A DNA stretch of 23,381 bases, taken from the NCBI GenBank assembly GCA_964593555.1, contig CAZQIC010000072.1:1-23381 (forward strand), given 5' to 3'. This document shows, piece by piece, positions 7,064-15,087 of the stretch. A program made the position numbers and the translations under genes. The stretch comes from CAZQIC01 sp964593555 (lineage in GTDB: Bacteria > Bacteroidota > Bacteroidia > JAFLBG01). A model generated the notes under the pieces. It worked only from the letters and a program-made list of their open reading frames with translations, did no database searches and had not been told where the DNA came from. How positions within the stretch are numbered: the first letter of the stretch is position 1; each line of letters begins with the position of its first letter.

Positions 7064-7888
7064 ATGCCATTCATCAACGAAAAATACAGCGAACAAAAAA
7101 TTGATAATCTCTACAATTATTTGCAAAATAGTAAAGAGCAAGGAGAATCAGAAGACTACGAAATATTTGTAGATGCCTTCAAGGTGGTTAAACGTACCAA
7201 TGATTTAGCACGTTTTGAAAGCTATTCCAACTTTATCCAACCCGAAACAAAAGCTGTTACAATCGTTATTTACGATGGTACATCGCCACGCAACACCAAA
7301 CATATTTTTACAATTAAAGAAGGTAATACGAATGGTTTAAGCGGTGTTGATGTAGATACTCGCATTGAAGAAAAACTACGTTCAGAAAAAGAGAAATGGG
7401 AAACCGACCTTTTGAAAAAGGAAAACGAAAGATTGCAAACAGAACTTACCGAAGCAGAAGCATATATCGAGGAACTGGAGGACAATGCAGAAAAAGCAAA
7501 GGACAAAAAATTCAGAATGGGCGATGTGAACGTAGGCGAATTTGCATCGGTGGTATTGGAAGGATTTGTTCGCAGAAATCCGCAACTACTTACAAAGTTG
7601 CCCGGTGGAGAAGCATTGGCAGGTGTGATTGAACAAGATAATGCCGACCGTGAAAAAGCATTGCTTGATAAAAGTCCTGAACCCGAAGTGAGTTTTAAAA
7701 AGAGAGGTAGCACCACAGACAATTTAAGCGAAGAAGAAAAAAGCTATTTGGATTTTATCAAATCACTCAAAGATAAATTCGACCACGAACAAATGACAAG
7801 CGTGATGTTGATTTTAGACGTACTGGCTAAAAGCCCGAACGACATTGACCCTACAATTCAATATTTATCTGACTTACACAAAAAATAA
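7064..7888 (+). CDS. Hypothetical structural/scaffold-type protein with central coiled coil (274 aa)
   Basis: Residues about 1-95 form a mixed alpha/beta domain with the strand pattern ETKAVTIVIYDGTSP and HIFTIKEG. Residues about 100-148 form a long charged coiled coil (EEKLRSEKEKWETDLLKKEN, ending LEDNAEKAKD). The C-terminal 120 residues are helical, with an acidic end predicted to be solvent exposed (LSEEEKSYLDFIKSLKDKFD). There is no membrane segment. A soluble protein with a coiled-coil middle beside capsid-type genes could be a scaffold or spike protein; this is inference. The gene starts one base after the previous stop and is followed within six bases by the next, confirming operon membership. 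Confidence 0.6.
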   Translation: MPFINEKYSEQKIDNLYNYLQNSKEQGESEDYEIFVDAFKVVKRTNDLARFESYSNFIQPETKAVTIVIYDGTSPRNTKHIFTIKEGNTNGLSGVDVDTRIEEKLRSEKEKWETDLLKKENERLQTELTEAEAYIEELEDNAEKAKDKKFRMGDVNVGEFASVVLEGFVRRNPQLLTKLPGGEALAGVIEQDNADREKALLDKSPEPEVSFKKRGSTTDNLSEEEKSYLDFIKSLKDKFDHEQMTSVMLILDVLAKSPNDIDPTIQYLSDLHKK

Positions 7889-7894
7889 AAAGCT

Positions 7895-8077
7895 ATGACA
7901 ACATTCAATTATGAAATCAATATCGAAGCGACCACAGAAGCGGAAGCCGAAAGCAAAATGAGAGCCATTATCATACTGGTAAAAAAACTCAAAGCAAATG
8001 AATTGTCAAGACTTGCACACATCGTGCAAAACGACCCGATAAAAACAGCAATGGCAAAAAAAGCATTGGGAGTATAA
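7895..8077 (+). CDS. Small hypothetical protein (60 aa)
   Basis: An N-terminal strand-like part (FNYEINIEATTEAEAE) is followed by two amphipathic helices (KMRAIIILVKKLKANELSRL and QNDPIKTAMAKKALGV). No cysteine, metal site or membrane segment is present. It lies six bases after the previous gene and 12 before the next, in the same unit. The ordered alpha/beta pattern and the conserved spacing argue for a real gene. Its function is unknown. Confidence 0.55.
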   Translation: MTTFNYEINIEATTEAEAESKMRAIIILVKKLKANELSRLAHIVQNDPIKTAMAKKALGV

Positions 8078-8089
8078 TCCGCTAACACT

Positions 8090-9055
8090 ATGGAAAACAA
8101 CGATAACATATCGCACAAACTATTGGACTATGGCATTAAAGCAATTTTAGTGGCGGGTGCAGTTTATGGTATCACTAAAATTGTAAAGAACTACAAAAAA
8201 AGCAATACAGAACATCAGGTAGAAAAGAAACCTGAAGTAAGCCAAGCAATGACCATTTACTCGGCAATGAATCCAAGCGGTATGGACTGGATGAAAAAAA
8301 TGGATGGTACAAATACCGAAGCCGTTTTAAACACAGCTCAAGAAATTACCGACCTGAATAAAGTTCAGGATGCTTACAAAAAGCTATATAACTCCAGTAT
8401 GCTCGATGATTTGCGCCAAGAGTTAAGCCCCGAAGATTATACCAAGTTTTTAAACACATTAAAATTCAGTACAAAAAATATCAATAAAGGAACTAACAAA
8501 CCAAAGATTGATTTTAAAAAAGGTACGCTGATAGCGACAAAATTACAAACCAATGTTCGCAAAACACCAAAGAACATAAGCAAATGGAGTTTTGATAGCA
8601 ACATCATCAAGTTAGCGGAAGCAGGAAAATTCATTGGTTTTGCAACTGGCAAAAGCGAATTTGATAATAGCGGTGCGGGAGAAACAGGAACACTATTTAT
8701 CGAAATACAATCCATTGCATTAGACACTAAAAAACCTGTATTCTTTTGGGTTGCTGCAAGTCAATTGCAAAGCATTAGCCAAGCGGATTATAAAGCTCGT
8801 AAATACCCTTTCTTTTGGCTGAACGAGAAAGATGCCCTGAATGGTTTTGACGGAACACAAAGGCGTGTAATGGCTTTTACATCAGTTCCAATATTGGACG
8901 AACAATTTAGAATGATAGGCATTGCTTCGCCATTACAACAATTGGGGTATTCGATAATGGAGCTGAACGATAACAAAGGTAATGAGTACGTCAAATTCAT
9001 TACCAATCAAAAGAAACAACATTGGGTAAATAAAAAGTTTGTCCAAGTAATTTAA
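8090..9055 (+). CDS. Membrane-anchored protein with a possible SH3-like region (321 aa)
   Basis: An N-terminal transmembrane helix (about residues 8-27, LDYGIKAILVAGAVYGITKI) is followed by a basic stretch, so the bulk of the protein probably sits on the side opposite a short N-terminus. Residues about 60-140 are helical. From about 145 the sequence turns beta-rich: TLIATKLQTNVRKTPKN, GKFIGFATGKSE, TLFIEIQSI, KPVFFWVAASQLQ and, at the end, EYVKFITNQKKQHWVNKKFV. The spacing recalls bacterial SH3-type modules but no clean match can be claimed. It lies directly before the muramidase-type gene, so a role with the envelope is plausible, such as a virion membrane protein or a wall-binding partner. 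Confidence 0.6.
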   Translation: MENNDNISHKLLDYGIKAILVAGAVYGITKIVKNYKKSNTEHQVEKKPEVSQAMTIYSAMNPSGMDWMKKMDGTNTEAVLNTAQEITDLNKVQDAYKKLYNSSMLDDLRQELSPEDYTKFLNTLKFSTKNINKGTNKPKIDFKKGTLIATKLQTNVRKTPKNISKWSFDSNIIKLAEAGKFIGFATGKSEFDNSGAGETGTLFIEIQSIALDTKKPVFFWVAASQLQSISQADYKARKYPFFWLNEKDALNGFDGTQRRVMAFTSVPILDEQFRMIGIASPLQQLGYSIMELNDNKGNEYVKFITNQKKQHWVNKKFVQVI

Positions 9056-9062
9056 TACGACC

Positions 9063-9527
9063 ATGACCAAAGAAGAATTTGTAAAAGCCTACTATTCATT
9101 AGCTGAAAAGGCAGGTAAAAAATATAACCTTAATCCGACCGTGATACTGGCACAAGCTGCACACGAATCAGGCTGGGGCGGTTCGTATGCTGCACGAGTG
9201 CGTAAAAACTTCTTTGGTATTACAGCATACGGAAGTACGAATGAATATTGGGATGGTTCAAAAAGTGCATCGAAAACTAATCCGCATTTAGTGTTCAGGA
9301 TTTACAAAACTGCACAGGATAGCTTTATGGACTTTGCCCGATTGATTAGTTCTAAATACAAAACAGCAGCATCGGTTAGTAGTGATAGTACGCAATACGC
9401 AAAGGCTATTGCGTATAGTCCATACATATCAGAAAGCAACGGTGATAACCGACCTGCCTATCAAAAAGCGGTTCTCTCCAATTCAAACTACATCGACAGT
9501 ATGTCCGACCTTTTAAAAAAAAAGTAG
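9063..9527 (+). CDS. Glucosaminidase-type (GH73-like) peptidoglycan hydrolase
   Basis: 154 residues, about one domain. The family core is clear: NPTVILAQAAHESGWGG holds the catalytic glutamate Glu35, followed by RKNFFGITAYGS and the late motif YSPYISE. Enzymes of this type cleave the glycan chains of peptidoglycan. There is no signal peptide, so export would need the holin-like proteins encoded just downstream, or the protein would act from within a virion during entry. Its position before three small membrane proteins makes an endolysin role most likely. It overlaps the next ORF by one base (TAGTG). Confidence 0.85.
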   Translation: MTKEEFVKAYYSLAEKAGKKYNLNPTVILAQAAHESGWGGSYAARVRKNFFGITAYGSTNEYWDGSKSASKTNPHLVFRIYKTAQDSFMDFARLISSKYKTAASVSSDSTQYAKAIAYSPYISESNGDNRPAYQKAVLSNSNYIDSMSDLLKKK

Positions 9528-9634
9528 TGGAACATAAAACCGGAATAGCAGGGGGATTAGCAGCTCTTATTATTTCGGGTGTTGCGTACTACAATCGAGA
9601 AAAAATAATCAACTATTTAAAAAATAAACTATGA
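9527..9634 (+). CDS. 35-residue GTG-start membrane peptide in the lysis-like group
   Basis: It starts at GTG 9527, sharing one base with the stop of the hydrolase gene, and its TGA overlaps the ATG of the next gene in an ATGA (9631-9634). Both joints show translational coupling, which makes a chance ORF unlikely. The peptide has one transmembrane helix (TGIAGGLAALIISGVAYY) and a basic tail ending NYLKNKL. Size and position fit a small holin, antiholin or virion membrane peptide. Its shortness and non-ATG start make it easy to overlook. Confidence 0.65.
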   Translation: MEHKTGIAGGLAALIISGVAYYNREKIINYLKNKL

Positions 9635-9861
9635 ACCTAAACGAATTTATTAAAGCCACATTCAGAGATAAACAACAAAATCCGAGTGGTCGGGAATTAA
9701 CTGTATTTGCTTTTGTGCTAATCGTTATCGCCAGTTGGATTGGCGAACAATTCTTTGGCAAACACATTCCGCAATGGATGTTCGTTGCCTTTATCAGTCT
9801 TATTGCAGCAGGTATCGGATTATACACGTTTGAAAAACCGAAAACGGAAGATGATAAATAG
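9631..9861 (+). CDS. Holin-like small membrane protein (76 aa)
   Basis: Two transmembrane helices are evident: about residues 24-41 (LTVFAFVLIVIASWIGEQ) and about 48-68 (WMFVAFISLIAAGIGLYTF), joined by a short loop with FFGKHIPQ. The N-terminus is polar and the C-terminus charged (EKPKTEDDK). Size, two helices and position next to the hydrolase match a class II-type holin; this is inferred from architecture, as holins have little sequence conservation. It overlaps the next gene by 11 bases. Confidence 0.6.
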   Translation: MNLNEFIKATFRDKQQNPSGRELTVFAFVLIVIASWIGEQFFGKHIPQWMFVAFISLIAAGIGLYTFEKPKTEDDK

Positions 9862-10351
9862 TATTAAAACATACGGATTGATGGGGCTTTGCCTAATCCT
9901 ACTCTTTCTTTTGCTCTTCAAAAGTTGCGAATTGGAGAAAGCAAAGCAGTTTGCTGAAAATAACCGTGTACCTGATACTGTGTATGTTTCCAAGCCTTAT
10001 AAGGTGGTAGAGATAAAAAAGGAATACATCGAAAAGCCTGTGAAAGTATTGGTGTACCTGAAAGATACCACACTTCGCAAACAAGCCGAACAATCAGATA
10101 TTATAACTGGCGTGAATTTCAAAAGGCATAATCTGTTTCATAAAATGGATTTTATCAAAATAGATAAAATCAATCCTCAGGGATTAGTATTCAGCAACGA
10201 ATATCAAGTTCCACCGGTCAGAGAAATAAAAATTGATTTAAACGGAAACCTGCAAACAAAAAAGAAACGGTACATCGGTTTAAAGATTATAGCGAGTGCG
10301 GTCATAGTCGGAACAACATCATACTGCATACATCGGGAATTTAAGAAGTGA
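9851..10351 (+). CDS. Bitopic protein with terminal membrane segments (166 aa), possibly spanin-like
   Basis: I chose the ATG at 9851 because upstream codons in this frame run through the holin-like gene, and because the hydrophobic helix then begins at once (YGLMGLCLILLFLLLF). SCELEKA after it could be a lipobox-like site, though weak. The middle is a beta/charged region (RVPDTVYVSKPYKVVEIKKE), and near the end a second hydrophobic helix (GLKIIASAVIVGTTSY) precedes a basic tail. Two membrane segments with a soluble middle would allow bridging of a membrane and a particle or envelope. Its stop overlaps the GTG of the large helicase gene. Confidence 0.6.
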   Translation: MINSIKTYGLMGLCLILLFLLLFKSCELEKAKQFAENNRVPDTVYVSKPYKVVEIKKEYIEKPVKVLVYLKDTTLRKQAEQSDIITGVNFKRHNLFHKMDFIKIDKINPQGLVFSNEYQVPPVREIKIDLNGNLQTKKKRYIGLKIIASAVIVGTTSYCIHREFKK

Positions 10352-13300
10352 GTACCACCAAAAACATAAAAGCATTATCGAAACAAGAGTTTGCCTTTGT
10401 GCAAGTGATTGAATCCAATTTAATTTCTCAAGTGAAACACAACAAAGTTTCGCTTGAGAAATTGGCTTTTACGTTTGGTATTGCTGATAAAACGGAAGCA
10501 AAAGAATTAACTGAACTGGCAATTGTAAATCGTGCAAGAGCTATTGCTCATTCAGGTAATGATGTTTACACGAACTATTTTAACATCGTTGATTTATACA
10601 ATCATCAGGTTAATTTATCACACCGTACCAGTCAAAGTATTTTATTGCAACAGTATTCAACCCCTGCACCCATAGGATATTTGGCAGGTATCTTTTGTGG
10701 AGTAGATAAGTTTGATAATGCGGTAAACGGTTATGTAGGATTTGAGCCAAGTGCAGGGAACGGTTTATTAACGGTTGCTTCAAAGCCTGAAAACTTTATT
10801 GTAAACGAGATTGATAAAACAAGAAATACCAATCTTCAAACGCAAGGATTTAAAGCGGTTTACAAAGTAGATGCTACCGAACCGTTTAACAAAAGTATCA
10901 GTTTTAAATTCTACAAAACATTTGATGCAGTAATTACCAATCCACCGTTCGGCACTTTAGATAAGGGAATTGTTTATGACAATTTCGAGTTTAAAACACT
11001 CGACCACGTTATGGCTTTGCGTGTATTAGATACAATGAAAGATACTGGCAGAGCTTCAGTCATTATCGGTGGTCATACACAATGGGACGAGAAAGGCAGA
11101 ATACAAGCAGGTAAAAATCGCATCTTCTTTAACTATCTATACAGCCATTACAACGTAGTTGATGTGATAAATATTGACGGACACAAATTATACTCCCGAC
11201 AAGGCACAGCATTTAATGTTCGCCTGATTTTAATTGATGGCAGAAAAGAAAAAGTTACTGGTAATGCACCGCCATTCAATCCCGATGTTGATGTAGTTGT
11301 AAAAGCATTCGAGGATTTATACGAGCGAGTAATTGAACATATTTCAATAGATACAGATATGAGAACTAAAAAAATAAATGAATACGAATTAGAAGCGAGA
11401 GCTTTAGAATTGGAACTTGAATTAATGCAGGGTAGCGGATTAGGCGCACCGTATTTACCTGCTTCCGATAGTTGTGTGGTATTAGATACCGTTGTGCCTG
11501 ATTCAATGGATTACGAAACGCATAGTGCGGTAAAACGCATCAAAGAAGCGGTAGGCAATGATATTGATGAGTTTGTAAGACAACGATTAAAATATCGTTC
11601 GCAAGTTGAATTATGCAAAGCCCTTTCTGCTGAACAAATAGATGCAGTAGCTATGGCTATCTACAATATCGAGGTTCGCAAACAAGGAATGATAATTGGC
11701 GACCAAACAGGAATTGGTAAAGGTCGTATAGCTGCATCAATGATACGTTATGCAGTAAATCACGGTCATAGACCGATTTTTATAACTGAAAAAGCAAATC
11801 TGTTTTCTGATTTATACCGTGATTTAACAGCTATTGGCTCAAGCCATTTAGTACCATTCATTGTGAACGGTAAAGAAAGCAAAACCGATATAAAAGATGA
11901 GCAAGGCAATGTAATTTATCAGGCATTACCACCTACCGAACAAAATCGGGTGTTTCAGGATAAAGAAGTACCAAAGAAATTCGACTTTGTTTTAGCTACC
12001 TATTCTCAATTCAACTCTCCCGAAAAGAAACCTGAAAAGCCGAGCTTTTTAAGTGCCATTGCATCTGATAACATTATCATAATGGATGAGAGCCACAACT
12101 CAAGCGGTTCAAGTAATACTGGAGAATTTTTACAATCGGTATTAGCAAAAACAAAAGGTGTTGTTTTCTTATCAGCAACCTTTGCCAAGCGACCTGATAA
12201 TATGCCTGTGTACGCAATGAAAACATCTATCAGCGATGCCAATATGAGCAAAGAAGAATTAGTGGAAGCCATTACAAAAGGCGGTATAGCATTGCAAGAA
12301 GTGTTAGCATCACAGCTTGTAGAAGAAGGACAAATGTTAAGGCGTGAGCGTTCCTTTGAGGGTGTAGAAGTAAATTACATTACGCTGGAAGCAAAAGAAC
12401 AGGAACATAAAGCCATTGCCGATAATGTTACCAGTATTTTAAGAGATGTAATTGGTTTTCAAAAAAACTTTGTGAAGGAAGAAGTTGAAGAACTTGATAA
12501 GATAGCGGTTGCAGAGGGCAAGGAAATGGAAGTACGAAAAGGAACATCGGAAGCAGGCGTTACGAGCCAACCGTATTTTTCAAAAGTATTTAATGTGATT
12601 AATCAAATGCTTTTCAGCATCAAAGCTGAGGCAGTTGCGGAACGTACCATTGAACGATTAAAAGAAGGAAAGAAACCAGTCATAGCATTTGCATCTACAA
12701 TGGGCAGTTTCATTGAGCAAATGGAAAACGAACACGGTATGCCTGTAAAAGATGGCGATACCATTAATGCAGATTTTAGCGAAGTATTATTGCGTGGATT
12801 AGATGGCGTGTTGCGTTACACCGAAAAAGATGTGAACGGAGAAAGCATCTATAAGCAATTCAATATGTCGGAACTATCTCCCGAAGCACAAGCCGAGTAT
12901 ATCCGCATCAGCGAAAAAGTAAAATCCGTTTCTACTGGTATTACTATTTCACCAATAGATGTGATTATTCAAAAGTTAGAAAAGGCAGGTTTTACCGTAG
13001 CTGAAGTAACAGGCAGAAAATACGGTGTACAGTTGAATATGAAAAACAATCAGGGATTGGTTTTAGCTCGAAAAAAACTAAATACAAATGATGCCTTTCG
13101 GAAATTCAATAACAATGAAGTTGATGTATTAATGATTAATCAATCAGGGAGTACAGGCGCATCGGCACACGCTATTGTTACCGCTAAAGTCCCTAAAGAA
13201 GAAGTAAGACAGCGTGTAATGATTGTGTTACAAGCTGAATTAGATATTAATACCGAAGTTCAAAAACGTGGTCGTATCAATCGTACAGGACAAATACTAA

Positions 13301-15075
13301 AACCGATTTACGATTATGTGAACTCTGCTATCCCTGCCGAAAAGCGTTTAATGATGATGCTTCAAAAGAAATTAAAATCGTTGGATGCCAATACAAGCTC
13401 TAATCAAAAACAAAGCACAAAGATTTTAGATGTGCCGGATTTCTTAAATAAATATGGAGATAAAATCGTAACGGAATATTTATCGGAAAATCCCGAAGTG
13501 AACGAAATATTGAACGACCCTTTAAAACTGAATGATACCAACAATGAAGATGCCAGTTCAACCGAAGATGCAGCACATAAAGTATCAGGGCGTGTAGCAG
13601 TTCTTTCAACGAAGATGCAACAGGAATTTTACAATGAAATTGCTGAACGCTACATTGATTTTGTGGACTACTTAAAACAAGCAGGGGAATATGATTTGGA
13701 AGTAGAAGCAATGAATTTAGAAGCGGAGCAAATTGATACAGCGGTTATAAAGGTTGGTAAAGGTGGCGAGAGTGCATTTGGCGAGGATAGTATTTTAGAA
13801 ACGGTTAAAGCGAATGTCTTGAAAAAGCCATTCACAAAAGTTGAATTAGAAAATATTATTTTAGAATCACTAAACGGTATAGATTTTAAAGCCCTACAAG
13901 CTACAAGCATTGCAGAATATGAAAAATTTGTTTCCGATAGACTTAAAGAGGAAACAGAAGCCAACAATGAAAAGTATGCAGAGCTTATCAAAAACATTCC
14001 CAACGAAAAGAAAATCCAAAAGTTAGCAGGTTCGCCAACTTATGAGTTTGCAATCAGGGAGCGTGAAAAAGAATTGAATACCGCTAAAGAATTGGCACAA
14101 GCCAATAATGAAAAATCAACCAGTAACCGCAAACAATACATTGATGGTTTATTCAAATTCTTTCATATCGGTAGAAAGTTAAGTTATCCTGTGCAGTCCT
14201 ATGATGGCGGACACGAAACAGTTTTAGGTGTGTTTATCGGTTTTATGATTGATAGAAAAAAGAAAAATCCGTATGCACCAAGTGCAATGAAATTACGTTT
14301 TGCCATTGCAAACAGTAACAAATACATTGCTATCCCTGCCAGTTACAATACTGATATAATGGCTATCAAAGGCGAGAGCGTTTCTATTAACGATAAGGGA
14401 ATAACCGAAACTTACAACGAATGGGAAACAGCGGTAAAAACAGGCACAGTTGATAGGAAGATACGCCACATCATTACAGGTAATTTACTTCAAGCATTCA
14501 GCGATTACAAAGGGAAATTAGTTAGCTACACAACTATTGACGGTGCTACTAAAAAGGGTATTCTAATGCCCGATAACTGGATTCCGAAAGAAGAAACAAA
14601 CGGTAAAGTAAATGTTCCGATTGGTAAAGCATTAAAGGTTGTTGCATCGCTAACCGTTGGTAATTCTATTAATACCAATAATGGTGTTGGAATAATTCGC
14701 CAATCAAATAATTATAAAATCATTGTACCTGCATCACATCAAAGGGGCGGTATGTTTTACAAGGATGCGGATATTTTAAAATTGGTGGAGAAAAACAATT
14801 TTGAAAAGCTATCAGATAAAATGGTCGCCTTAATGAATCTCAACAACATCAATAAACTGGTGGAGATATTACAAAACAAACACGGTAGCAACGTAACATT
14901 AAGCGCAATACAATTCGACATCATTAAAAAAGATTTGCCACAGCATAGAACAACGGAACGCAAACCATTACCGAAGGCTGAAATAATACACGAGGAATTT
15001 ATTGAACCTGCTACTAACGAACTGGAGTTAGAAGCTATGGCACTTGAACTGGAATTAGAACTATTAGAATTTTAA
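10348..15075 (+). CDS. Giant methyltransferase plus strawberry-notch helicase, DarB-like architecture (1575 aa)
   Basis: The gene starts at GTG 10348 in a GTGA overlap with the previous stop. Residues about 85-300 form an N6-adenine-type methyltransferase: FEPSAGNG (132-139, SAM site) and NPPF (198-201, catalytic motif). Residues about 430-1000 are a superfamily 2 helicase of strawberry-notch type: a Walker A variant GDQTGIGKGR (451-460), DESH (580-583), LSATF, and motif VI QKRGRINRTGQ (972-982). The last ~500 residues are not recognised. Phage P1 DarB, an antirestriction protein packed in the virion, has the same methyltransferase-helicase order, so an antirestriction or DNA-protection role is plausible; plasmids carry relatives too. 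A Glu/Leu-rich motif occurs twice, at 345-359 and 1559-1575. Confidence 0.8.
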   Translation: MSTTKNIKALSKQEFAFVQVIESNLISQVKHNKVSLEKLAFTFGIADKTEAKELTELAIVNRARAIAHSGNDVYTNYFNIVDLYNHQVNLSHRTSQSILLQQYSTPAPIGYLAGIFCGVDKFDNAVNGYVGFEPSAGNGLLTVASKPENFIVNEIDKTRNTNLQTQGFKAVYKVDATEPFNKSISFKFYKTFDAVITNPPFGTLDKGIVYDNFEFKTLDHVMALRVLDTMKDTGRASVIIGGHTQWDEKGRIQAGKNRIFFNYLYSHYNVVDVINIDGHKLYSRQGTAFNVRLILIDGRKEKVTGNAPPFNPDVDVVVKAFEDLYERVIEHISIDTDMRTKKINEYELEARALELELELMQGSGLGAPYLPASDSCVVLDTVVPDSMDYETHSAVKRIKEAVGNDIDEFVRQRLKYRSQVELCKALSAEQIDAVAMAIYNIEVRKQGMIIGDQTGIGKGRIAASMIRYAVNHGHRPIFITEKANLFSDLYRDLTAIGSSHLVPFIVNGKESKTDIKDEQGNVIYQALPPTEQNRVFQDKEVPKKFDFVLATYSQFNSPEKKPEKPSFLSAIASDNIIIMDESHNSSGSSNTGEFLQSVLAKTKGVVFLSATFAKRPDNMPVYAMKTSISDANMSKEELVEAITKGGIALQEVLASQLVEEGQMLRRERSFEGVEVNYITLEAKEQEHKAIADNVTSILRDVIGFQKNFVKEEVEELDKIAVAEGKEMEVRKGTSEAGVTSQPYFSKVFNVINQMLFSIKAEAVAERTIERLKEGKKPVIAFASTMGSFIEQMENEHGMPVKDGDTINADFSEVLLRGLDGVLRYTEKDVNGESIYKQFNMSELSPEAQAEYIRISEKVKSVSTGITISPIDVIIQKLEKAGFTVAEVTGRKYGVQLNMKNNQGLVLARKKLNTNDAFRKFNNNEVDVLMINQSGSTGASAHAIVTAKVPKEEVRQRVMIVLQAELDINTEVQKRGRINRTGQILKPIYDYVNSAIPAEKRLMMMLQKKLKSLDANTSSNQKQSTKILDVPDFLNKYGDKIVTEYLSENPEVNEILNDPLKLNDTNNEDASSTEDAAHKVSGRVAVLSTKMQQEFYNEIAERYIDFVDYLKQAGEYDLEVEAMNLEAEQIDTAVIKVGKGGESAFGEDSILETVKANVLKKPFTKVELENIILESLNGIDFKALQATSIAEYEKFVSDRLKEETEANNEKYAELIKNIPNEKKIQKLAGSPTYEFAIREREKELNTAKELAQANNEKSTSNRKQYIDGLFKFFHIGRKLSYPVQSYDGGHETVLGVFIGFMIDRKKKNPYAPSAMKLRFAIANSNKYIAIPASYNTDIMAIKGESVSINDKGITETYNEWETAVKTGTVDRKIRHIITGNLLQAFSDYKGKLVSYTTIDGATKKGILMPDNWIPKEETNGKVNVPIGKALKVVASLTVGNSINTNNGVGIIRQSNNYKIIVPASHQRGGMFYKDADILKLVEKNNFEKLSDKMVALMNLNNINKLVEILQNKHGSNVTLSAIQFDIIKKDLPQHRTTERKPLPKAEIIHEEFIEPATNELELEAMALELELELLEF

Positions 15076-15087
15076 AAACAAAAAGCT

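Noticed and set aside
7270..7722. Minus-strand frames in the coiled-coil gene region
   Set aside because: Ser/Phe-rich antisense shadows of an Glu/Lys-rich plus gene.
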